NCBI GenBank assembly: GCA_020698575.1
Contig: CM036256.1
Location: 20,165,908-20,229,907, forward strand
DNA: 64,000 nt
From: Bostrychus sinensis
Lineage: Eukaryota; Chordata; Actinopteri; Gobiiformes; Eleotridae
Direction: 5' to 3'
In this document: positions 26,101 to 38,100 of the stretch, piece by piece
Layout of the letters: every line of letters begins with the position of its first letter
How positions within the stretch are numbered: the stretch's first letter is position 1
Made by a program: the position numbers and the translations under genes
The notes under the pieces: model-generated
Told to the model about the DNA's origin: nothing
What the model saw: only the letters and a program-made list of their open reading frames with translations
Databases searched by the model: none

Positions 26101-29100
26101 AGGAACAAACAACAACAAACCATTGCTTCATTTTCAATCCAAGTACTTGAAGCTTTTCATTATCTGTGTTCACTGATTTTGTGTTCAGCATCAGCTAGTG
26201 GTGTAAAAAATCAGCAGCTAACTTTTGTGTTGTATTTATTTAAACCTTTGATATCTTATGTTTTATGGTTCGAAAATCATGTAAGCACTTTCATTTTGTT
26301 TTAGTTTTTTTTTAGGAAAAAGGCTACTTGTTTGTGTAATACAATTGCAGTACCCTAAGTCCCAAAATATCTTCTTTGCTACAGTGATATATCAATATAT
26401 CCCATTGTGACACTTACATTGTATTGCCAGGTTCTTTCCAATACACAGCTCTATACTACACAATAACTACATGCACAGAGCCCAGAGAGTGACTTGCTTC
26501 TGTTACCCACACAGCTTTCCAGTATAGCATAAACACAACATGCATCATTTCAATTATTGAGCACCTACGTAGGGAAAAACCTTCTGGGATGGGGCAGCCG
26601 ACTGGTTCTGATGGACTTATGCAATGTACAGTGAGCGTCTCACCTGCATGACTGGGTCTGCTTCCTGACACATGCATGTGGATGGAGGCTGGCCTCAAGT
26701 AGTGACCTTGTGTCACAAGTCTTTACCTGACGTGTCTGAGCTAACACCACAGCTGTGAGCTCCTCACAGATGAGAAATACTGCTGACAAGGGACAACTTA
26801 ACATCTGTATGTCTACTGTACAGCAAAAACAGCTGTCTTCGCCTGTCATTCCTTTAAACAATGTGCAGTCTACAGATTTTTCTTTTCCTTTCTTTCTTCT
26901 CCATACTGGGTTTGCAATCAAATCATCTGTCTCCCAACGTGCAGTGATTTGTAAATTGATAGGTTTTTCACTGAAAAAACAAAGCACCAGAGGTTGGGCT
27001 ACCCTGGCTTGTGACCCCCCTGTGGTTGGATTAAGGTCATGACAGGTTAACGTCACAATAAAAGCTAATCTTGTAAAGTTAAAAACTACACCATTTAATT
27101 ACATTAATTACAAATTTAAATGCTTCTTCAACTTAATTAATAATAACTTAATCATAGGCATTTGATAAGGGATAGGAAAAGTTACCATCTTTGCAAACCA
27201 TATAGTTACAGGATGACCAAAGGACTCGCAAATGTCCACAGAGAAACAGAGGGGGTGTTTTTGCTGGTTCATAAGAGGCCCAGCAGATTCTAAAACACAA
27301 GAGATATTGACAACTGTTCTCTGCATCACTTTGATGACAGTGAATGCTGCAAAATGCTCTAGTGACATTTTATCATATAAACAAAGTATCTTTGACTTTC
27401 AGTGAATTTTTCAGCTCATTACAGATTATATTAAAAAGCGCATTCACCAAAGAGAGGGAAATCAGATAGCCGTAAGTGAGTCTGTCTTCAGATCAGTGCT
27501 GTGTACCGAGGGAGAAGCAGGGCACTGTGGGGTCTCATGCATTACAACATCTCATCATGTAAAATATGGCTTCAGATGAAAATCCTTAGTTTAAAAGAGT
27601 CTTAAGGGTTACTGAATGAGAAATGCCTTTTGTTATAAGTAAATAGTTACAAAACATCACTAACATTCACTCAGGCAGGAGTGCCTCCACTGTGGAACCT
27701 GCAATTTAATTGACAATTGAATAAATTACATTTCTGTAACCACCTCAAAATATTCTATCATGAAAAATTTGTTGCAGTATTTTTTTGTTACATGAAATAT
27801 AATGCAGTGTATATTAAGTGTTGCTGTCTGATAGGGCATAGGCATTTGCATATCACACTAAATGTAGGTCTTGTTTACTGTACATGCATAAATGTGCATG
27901 TAACTCCTCTCAAATATACCCATGTCAGCCCATATATAACCTGTTTATCAAATCCTCACTTGAAAGACACCACACATCTCCACAGGCTGTATCAGCAGAC
28001 TTATTTGGTACCACTTGAAACAAAAAGTTTAAAAATGATCAACCTCAGTCATATTCAGAGGTGGGACAATCATTGCTTTACTAACTATTACTGCTGTTAC
28101 TACTGCTATTTCTACCACTGCAAATTCAGTTTGCAGCTACAGTATGGGACCTTGAATGGTTTAATTAACAGATCTGCAGCTCAAATACTTATCGTCACTG
28201 TGAAGCAATGACAGCTTTGAGAAAAATTGTCAACTGATCAAAAATTGCAATTTCGGAAAGGCCTGTTTTTGCCCTCAGTAGGAATATATTTAGCCTGGGA
28301 AAAGCCTGGATGTTTATTAGTGAACGAATGTGGAAACACAGGGATTCAAATAGGCCGGGTGTTTAGTACATCTGCGTTACTGCAAAAAGATCAACAAAAG
28401 CTGATGCTTTTCTGAGTGGAGGCTGCATGTCCCCCTGTGCTGTCATAGATTTTCACCACGCACTTTGAATTCCACCATCCAAAGACATGTGTGTAGGTGA
28501 ATGGGTGTCACACTGGTCACAGGGACTATCAAAGCTGCTGTTTGTTTGTCTCTGTGTTAGCCGTGTATCTTGTTGTTCTCCATGCAGGGTATACCTACGC
28601 TCACACCAAAAGCAGCTAGTAGAATTTCACCTCATGACCCATTAAGAACAAGTTTTTGGATTAAAAAAAACAACAAAACAAAACAGAACAACAGAAAACA
28701 GAAAAAGGACTTCCCTCCTCCTTATTCTGACCCTTTATATCCCTTATGATGTGGCAGTCAGTTAGAATTGCAGTCTACCATTGCACCTCTCAAGGACATC
28801 ACCAGTACAGAGGGAGAGAACAAGGCAGAAAATAAATCAGAAATTGAGAACAAAGTCAAATATGAGGAGCTATTTAATAATAGTTGATTGGCCAGGATGT
28901 AAGGAGAGATGGGTAAAAAAAGCAGTGGACTGATCCAGAGCGCAGCAGTAACAGAGGCAGCCATTGGTGCTTACGTCATCTTCAGGATGACATTGGCAGG
29001 ACACACAGGTCTGCTGCCTCATCAATTCTACTGCTGCCCAAGGAGACATCACTGCACACACAGCCTTGTGTCTCGTTCTCTGTTTCCCACATCAGCCCCT

Positions 29101-32100
29101 CCTTGTACGCCCTGGCCTCTGGCGATGTGGTGCTACCTGGCCCAACACAAAAGCATGCTCTGATTGGCCAATGAAAGCCAGCAGTACTCCTCACTCCCCA
29201 GCCGGTGAGACTCTGCTTGGATACAGAGCGGCTACACTCATATCACTACAGGCCACTGCTGCTGTGCTCCTCATCACTACTCTGATTTCAATCCGATCAA
29301 TTTTCATTTCATGACTAGACTGACATGTGGGTGAAAAATATTCTATAAATCCCATTCATGGACTGTATATGAACTGGATCTGGTGTCAGGACTCCAGGAG
29401 GACATTTGGTAATATGGGCTACACAAACTGCAAATTTTACAGTGTTGCATGTCTACATTTAGTTGCAAAGGGCAGGAGTACTAAATTAGGGTGTATTCCA
29501 AGTAAATGAAAGAATAAAGTAAAAGAAACATATAAAAATATAGGGAATGTAGGGAAATATAGCATAACACATGCTATAGTTTTAAAGTTATTACTATGAG
29601 ATTAGGAACAAGGCTGGTCATTATAATATTGTAATCATTTAGCAATATTTATTCAAAAGAAAGGGCCTCGTGTATCTTGTAATGGGGCTCAACAGCAACT
29701 TTAGGTTCATTCAGTTCTAATATGTTTTATTAAAAGAAGTAACTCATGTTTTATATCCTATGTTTGTTATTTTTCATACAGTCATATCTAAAAAAAAATA
29801 CAACCTAATGTTTAAGTTTGTAACTTAAATATAAGTAAGCATCGTAGTGGAAAATATTTTATATCTACATTACATGAATATACAAAAGAACACAGGAAAA
29901 TCTCTTTCCACATCTGAGTGCTTCTAAAATACTCTGAATGAACCTGAACACACGGCTGCACCTTGTGAGTCTGCAGCTGCCTTTATTGGCTCAGTTATAC
30001 TCAGGTACCCTCTAAGAATGAACTGGTTTCCCCCTTGAGTTCAGAGGACTTCATCTCCTTCTTCCACTCCACTTGTTCAAGAGTTTGGGACTCCAGTGTA
30101 CCTTTAAACGGCACAAAATCAGAACAACTTCATCTGCTCCCTCATGCAGCGCTGCAGAGAGACTGGCCACGGGTGGTAAAGGTACAGATTACTTGCATCA
30201 CTGTGAGGTCATGCCTCTTGTACAGAGTTTGACACCTATCTCCGTGGGACTATCCATCAGTGGGTCAAGTCTTATTTGACTGATAGAAGTTTAGCGTTAT
30301 GATTAATTACCTATCATTTAGACTTGTAAAATCAAGCTGCTGACTGCAGGCCAACATCTGGTGAAGGTCCCCGAGTTAAACAGTGGGGTGATAGTTAATT
30401 TTATCTGGTACAATTTGTTTTTTTTTTTACTTTTTCCTTAGTTTACATGTGTTGATTTTAATATGTAGCTTTAAAGCAACTAGAGTTTACAGAAAATAGT
30501 TAATCAAATGCTGTGGAGCACTAAAAGAGAGATAGGTGCTTGATTTGTTCTTCAATAATATGTGAAAAAACCCATAGTGCCTTTAACATACATTTAAATT
30601 TCAAGACTGTGGGCATTAAAAAAAAAATCAAATGTAAGACAGTTAATCTGAATGAGTTGCTCACCTTTTCCTGATACTGCCTTCTGGAGGAATCCAAGGA
30701 CTGGATGAGGGCTGTAGCGTGGCCAATAAAAACAGCGTAACACGTGGCTCCAACGATCATACTGAGCATAGTGAGCCAGATATCTGAGAGACTCTCGGGG
30801 GCCTGCCTACCATAACCAATGCAAAGCATGTGACTCATGGCCTTAAACAATGCGAAGGAGTAGAGCTCTGACCAGGTGTCGTTCTGCAGAGACAAGATAA
30901 AGAAGAGGCACACAAAGAGTTAAAGATGTGTTGAAGGACAGATGAGAGAACCTGCAGACAGGCTTTGGGGACAACAGGATCATGAATAGCACTTATACAA
31001 ATGAGAACTCCAGGGACAGGGCTGCTTTTCAAAATAAAAGGGAGGAAGAGGAACAGACATCAGGAGAATCCTTTGAGGCCTAATCAGGAAAAGTATAGTG
31101 GTTTGAAAATTATTTCCTCAGAGAAAAATGATAATGAGAGGTCATTAAGTATGCCCTTTCAGTACTGTGTGAATGGGGCTCTACTACAGTCTGTGACTGC
31201 AGGCTACGACCACCAGGCTGTTTGCTTTGAGGTTAAACATGGGACATATTAAACATGCTCAAATTATTACTTTTGAAAATATGTAATACTTATGAACCAA
31301 CTGTCCTTTGTAATGTTACAAGTTTCTCTTAATAACAGTGAGTGGGGATCTTTACATGCAGGAAAACTAAGTACAAAGGCATTATCATTATCATTAGGTT
31401 TATTATAATTATTTAACAAAAACCCATACAGGTTTCATGGAGTTACTTATTTGATTCATTGTAAACCACATACATTCTTTAATGTATATTATAGTGCCTT
31501 GCAATGGTCTATAAATCACAGTTGAGACATTTCTGGATAAATGAGCAACATGTTAAAAGTGCAAAAACAGAGACATTAAAGACAACTGGTTAAGGAAAAC
31601 TTAGAATGAGAACAGGAAAATGAAGACGCCAAAAATAAGCAGAGCTCCACCAAGTGGGCTGAGGATAAATGGTGTATGTGAAAACAGAAAGAGAAACAGT
31701 AGAGTGAAACAGATTGAATAATAGATGAATGACGAGCACTTTGATTCTGAAATAGCACAGGCAAACACACACACACACAGAATCCAGTCTTATAAGTCTC
31801 AACAGCTCCCCCAGGAGACTTTAGTTTGGGAACTATCCACTGTTTGTTAGTAATCACTGTCTCCATTAGCTGCACAAAGTCTATTTGGTGTTAAGGGTTT
31901 TGCATTTTCTTCATGGTGCCCCAACATTTTCTTTGCTGCTGTGACGTACATACTGTATGTGATCTGTATATGGTGGTGGACATATAGTTATTGTGCATTA
32001 TGCCAAAGCTTCATTTACAGGGTGTACATACGGGACTAAATAGATGTAAAACTGTTATTTGCCAAAAAGAAACAAATGACTACCACATCAAAAAGTGCTA

Positions 32101-35100
32101 TTGTACAGAATGTCAGATTGGGTACTACCATATGATTACATTTGACCCTGTATGGCTGTGACTGAAACTATTTAGCAAGTAGAGATGCAGTAGGAGATTG
32201 TTTGAGGATGTTATTGCAGCGCTTTTAACTCTGTCTAAAAAAACACCTGAGTTCCTTGGGGACGGGTGAAATCACATCTGCACCATCCACTTTCTTTGCC
32301 TGGGAAACACATACTAGTCCATTAGACAGTCAGGACAGTAGCTTTCACTTTTCCTGTTTATTGATATTACTTACTGTGAGTGAGTAGTTCAAATCTAATT
32401 TACCACGTTTGGCAGAGGACCCACAGTGTTTGGTCAGACGAGGTGCAGTGGGTAAATAAAGAGATTTAACACCGTATGTAGTGATTACTGTCTTATCTTC
32501 TCCCACGGCAGCACGCGGCTCGGTCCCGCTGGTGTCACTGCGGGATAATAGGGAAGTGATGCTGTGTGTACAGTGGGTGCTCACACAGTTGTAATTACAC
32601 AGAGGAAACTAAAGACTGTCTGTCAGTTAGCACGGCCATCACTATTATTATCTCTGTTTTACAGTGACTCTTGAAAGATCCGTCAAACCGCATGGAAATT
32701 ATAGAGCAAGTTAATGCTAAATGTAAACTGAAAAAAAAAATATGACCAGAAGCTGCAGAGTGCTGTAAAAACAACCTATGCTCCCTAAGGTATTACAACT
32801 TCTACAGGGTCCAATTATTGTTTGGTATATGTCATTGGGAGTTATTGGGATGCCCTCCACTGTTCCTGCCTGTGGGCTCTGCATCAGGGCCACTGTAAGG
32901 GTGCAAAGGCTGATGGATGGCCTGGCTACAGCACAATAGCTAGTGTTACAAGTTGTCGACTACTCAATATGAGGGTGGTCTCAGGTGGCTCCAGGCTGGT
33001 ACAGTGCCAGGACAGCCTTTTAGTTGGAGACTGACAGCTCTCGGGGGAATAGCTCTCTATGATTGTACACTGGGACAGAGCAATGAAAGTCAGCTCAAAA
33101 CTTTGTCATTCAAACTCTGCAAGGATGTCTTTCTATGATTTTATGTTTAGTTCCTGTTTGAATTTACCAAAATCTCAGCACAAGCAGAGTAGCATGTAGT
33201 GGTTAAATATCAAAGTTTAAAATATGATTGGCATTGGATATTCAGGAATATAGGAAACACCTACTGTGCACACTGTTTGTGATATGAATGCTTATACTAT
33301 ACTCATAAAAGTCTATTTAAGTCTTTTTATCTACATGGCTGCTATAAATTCCCTAAATAACAAAAATGACAAATGACTAATATTACCTTTCTGTAAACAT
33401 TAAGGGGAGGGAGGCTGGAGCCTAGCCCAGCAGCTGTGGGCCTTAGGCAGGGTACATCTTTTATTATTCACAGGGCTGACCCAGCAGCATACACTGATAG
33501 ACAAGCACTCAATCTCACATTCATTCTCTGTGGGCAATTTAGAGAAATCAATTCACCTGTACATGCATGTTTTTGGGCAGTGGGAGAAAGTTGGAGTACC
33601 CAGAGAGACCCCACAGTAACATGGAGAAGGACATGCAGACTCCACACAGATTACTTAGAGAGATCAGTTACTCAGTGCCCCCAAAACTACTGTTGTTAGA
33701 ATTTAAAGCATTTAGATTAGTTGCCGGTTTGCTTTTGTTTTAACAGTAATGACTTTGTACAGCAATAAAAAGGGGGCAATAGCCTGCTATGTCGTTTCTA
33801 ATGTTACACATCTGAAATTGATGCTGTCTAGACTGGCCTCGGTATGCTCAGAGACCAATCTGTTTAAAACCCTGTTTGGACCTGAGCCTCCTGCCTGGGT
33901 TAGGGTAGTTTCCCCTCACTGTGTAAAAGGCTACACTGACAGACAGACCTATAAACAAGCAGCTTTTATCTCTGTGAGAAAGACATGGCAACAAAGAGCC
34001 CAGCTGCCACGCCACGTTCTCCCTCCCATCCCTCTGTTTTGCCCCTTTTATCTTCCCTGTCATCACCGCACCATGCTGGAGCTTCCAAAAGTGTGCTCCA
34101 ATCTCATGTTTGGTGCCTCTTCTTTGCCAAACTAAAACCATTCACTGGTGTAGTGCCACAGAATTAAGTTTAGTCATTTTAACAGTTATCCTTAAGCTTA
34201 ATTGGCACAGACCTAACTTCTGATAACTAGCAAAGGTTTAGTGGTTTCAAAGCCAAACATAATGCATTTGATGATTAATTCATTAGTATCAACCTTGAGG
34301 AATTATATTTATCAAGATGGTTACCTGGAAAAGAGAAGAAATAAAAGATTATATTTGGAGAGTGACCCAGTTCCAAACTGTGCTTTTTGTTTGCAGTGTA
34401 TTAGTGTATTGTTTATCAAAACATTCCCTGTGTAAAATAATTCACTCTTTGAAAACCTACGCACATACAAAAACATTTTCTTTATGGCCACAAGATACTG
34501 ATTTTAAATGTCACAATGGGTTAATCAATAGTTTGTGACTAGGCTAATCCCCTTTCCAATCAAACAGAAACAAAAGATGCTAATGCAGTCTCAGGGCAGT
34601 AAAGTGTAAGCGCAGACGTAATACATACCTCCATCTTGTTGAGGGAAACCCAGCAGTCTGAAGGGAATTCCTGTAACATTGGGACGAGGAACTGTAAGCA
34701 GCCGTCCCAGTGACACAGCAGCAGCATCATAGCAATAAGGTTACAAATCCGCATCACTGCACTGGCCAGGTCATAGGTCATGTGGAAGATCTGACAGACA
34801 AAAAGGACAAATAGCTGATCAAAGGGGCTACTTTGTGTCATAATCCATGACACATTCAGAGCCACAGTACTCTGGATATTTTGATTAATGAGATGGAGAG
34901 ACAGGTTGCTGCCATCCCTTCATCAAACTTAACAGCAACAGGGTAAAACATTTGTTACAGCGAGAACCATGACATCAATCACAGTTCAGCCATGCACCCA
35001 GTGAGCCCAGTCACACAGAGAGGTACTCACGCAAGCCCGGAGCTATCCCCACAATACACCAACAACTTCAGGAGACATACAGGCAGTGATGGACGGGCAT

Positions 35101-38100
35101 AGTCACGATGCTTAACAACTGGTAGTCCGTGCCGTCTCACACATCAATCTTACTCAGCTACTGGACTGTGGCACTGGTCATGCACCAATCACCTTATTGG
35201 CTTCACGCTGCTTCTCGACAGTGGGATGTCTGATTAAACATGCAGGTCACTATACATCAACTTCCAAATGATAAAGTGTACTGTAAAAACTTAAAAAGTG
35301 GGTTGCAATTAATAATTGTAGTGTAGAAGTAATAGTACAGTCATTATAGTATATAGTAATACTATGCTTACTTAGTCATAATAAGCCTGATCACCTAATA
35401 TTTTTCAAGATATTTTTAGGCTTTTGCCTTTATTAGTCAGACAGAAAATTGGGGAGAGAAAGATAGGTAATAAAATGGAAAACACATCATGCAAACACAT
35501 CATGCAAACACAGTTACATGTCAAGGTTTGTGATGAAAACCCAGCTGTTGTTATAACAGCTTTTAATGTTTGAACATGGACAATCAAGAAGTCTAAAACT
35601 ATACGGCAAAAAATCTTGTAAAAGGCGTAAGAGGTAAGTAAGACGTCAGTGTTACTTGTGACCAGGTTTTTGTATTTATGGTTTTTACTGTTTTTATTAT
35701 TTTTTTATTGATATTAAAGTAATGTTTGTTGTGTATTTCTACTGCAGCTGCAAGAGGAAAATCCTACCATATCCTCTGTTTTCTGTTGACCAGGTTCCTC
35801 ACTCTACAGCCCTGGGGTCAAACTGAGGTTATTACCAGCAGAAAAGCATTGGATCATTGTTGCTTGTGTCTCATTCTGCATCTTAACACTCATTATCAGT
35901 ATATGCCAAGTATCACTTCCCATCATGCATCACAGTGAGACGTATGTATGTGTGCGTATCACTTCATATCTTCAGAAATCCAATTATCCAAAGGTCAAGT
36001 GAGCAATGGAGCCCCCTTTGCACTGCTCACCACTGCAAAATGCCAACGCCAGGCTGCAGATACACTAGCATAAACGGAAAGTCGAGTGAGCCCACAACCC
36101 CACTGGACCTCTCATCTCACCCACTGCTTCTCTCAAGTCTTCAGTGAAGCAAGAACATGACCAAACAAAGTACATTCCTCCTGTGAGTCAATACAGTTAA
36201 CTAAACAAGAGGTGAGAGGTGTTAAAGAGAGGATGTAATGTCATTCATGAAATGTTGCTTGTCATGTTTCCAAGAATCCCTCCTGAAGCTGCCTGTGGGA
36301 CAGCCTGGTCAAACACAGTGACTCTGAGGTGGGCTGGGCAGATGTGGGAGGGGAATTCTTGTAACAATGAGAATAATTTGAATCCAAAGTTTGTAAAGGC
36401 TCTACTGTTCTGGTATCTTGACATAGATCTAAAGAGGCAGCATCTAGTGAGGACATTAATACTGAGCCGGCAGCTGGAGGAGACACTACTGAGGCCTCCA
36501 GTTGGTCTGGATCCAGCACCAGCAGATTGTACACAATAGTGAACATTTGTCTCTGTCTCTTGACTGCAGACTGGCTGTTACTCCTTTGGTGGGTAAATGC
36601 TAAAATCAAGGCTGTTTAAGCGATTATATGCAGAGTTTTAAAATGCATGTAAATGTCTTCAATGGGAGAGAGGGGGCAGCAATTAAAATTTCCCAATATC
36701 CATAAGTTTTAAAATGTGGAAATAATAATTAAATGCAGACAAGGAAGTTGACAACATTCATAATAAAATAGTTCTAGTTCTCTGTTTTTCACCTTTGACT
36801 AATTCTGGTGTCGCTGTCTTGAATAGATAACCCAGATTTTTTCTTGGGCTCAATCTAATTATTTGTTGCTTTATTGATACTTTGAGAACAGGCCAATCAT
36901 TCATTTTCTTACTGAACAGTGGCAATGAGCAACTAGTGTTTCTCAAACATCTAAACCTATATAAAGCCATATTACAGCACTATTTACATTCTTATTTCAA
37001 AATAAAGACCCTTGAAATCTTTAAAATATGAGTCTGTAATTTTGATGTGTGAGTTACTGAATGTAGAATGTCAGTGTATCACTCTTACCTCCTCCCATTG
37101 GTGAATGTAGCGTATTAATCTGGAGAGGCGTAACAGCCTTAAAAGACTTAGGATCTTAGTAAATCGGACAATCCTCAAGGCTCGAGCAGTCTTGTATACC
37201 TCTGAGTCGATTCCTTTCTCTACAATGAGGAAAATGTAATCCACTGGGATAGAAGAGATGAAGTCAACAATGAACCAAGTCTTTAAATATTTTGTTTTTA
37301 TAGTTTTAGGGTCCAAAATAATGTCTGAGTTATCCTCAATGATGATGCCTGTGCGAAAGTTGAGCACCAGGTCCATGAGAAAGAAGGTGTCAGAGACCAC
37401 ATTGAAGATGATCCAGGGCGTTGTGATCTCGTCCTTGAAAAAGGTGATACCTACAGGGATGATGATCAGGTTGCCCACCATAAACAGCAGCATAGTGAAA
37501 TCCCAGTAGAACCTGACAGAAGTAAGTGTGTGGCACAGGAAGGGGAAATTGGGGGAAGGGTAAAAGACAAAAATAGAGTCAGATGAGACAATAGAGTTGC
37601 TTTGGAAACAGGATAGCCACCAGAGATTTTCTACAACTAAATGGAAAATTGCCAAAGAAGCTACTTATTGATGTAATTTAGCATAGGAGGGAAAATTGTG
37701 TCCATAATGTATGACTGTAATGTATAAGGTTTCCTTTAAGCTTAAATCTACTCTACCCCACTGCCAAATTTATCTTAATACCATACAAACATTTATTGCC
37801 GTCTTCATTATGTGTTATTGTTGTTCAGTTAAAGAAGGGTTAGACTTGAAGTACAAGTACCCAAAAGGCTTACAATTCTGTGTAAGAAATATACCTGTGA
37901 CTGAGTTTGGAAAAATGTATGGACACAAACAACAAAACAATATAGCCAAAACTAAAACTTTGTGGAACTGTCTCTGAAATGACCAATAATGTCCAATACT
38001 AGCCTAAATCCAATAACCTGGCCTTAACATTGGCCTTGTCTGTTATAGAAAATGGGCATGCCAACAACCACGATAACTTTGCCAATTGTTTGTTTTACAT

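Noticed and set aside
26640..27056. 138-residue minus-strand ORF in hcn2 intron 4
   Set aside because: It is in the right orientation but would break the conserved exon 4-5 junction (QYQEK-YKQVEQY), and its sequence is not family-like.
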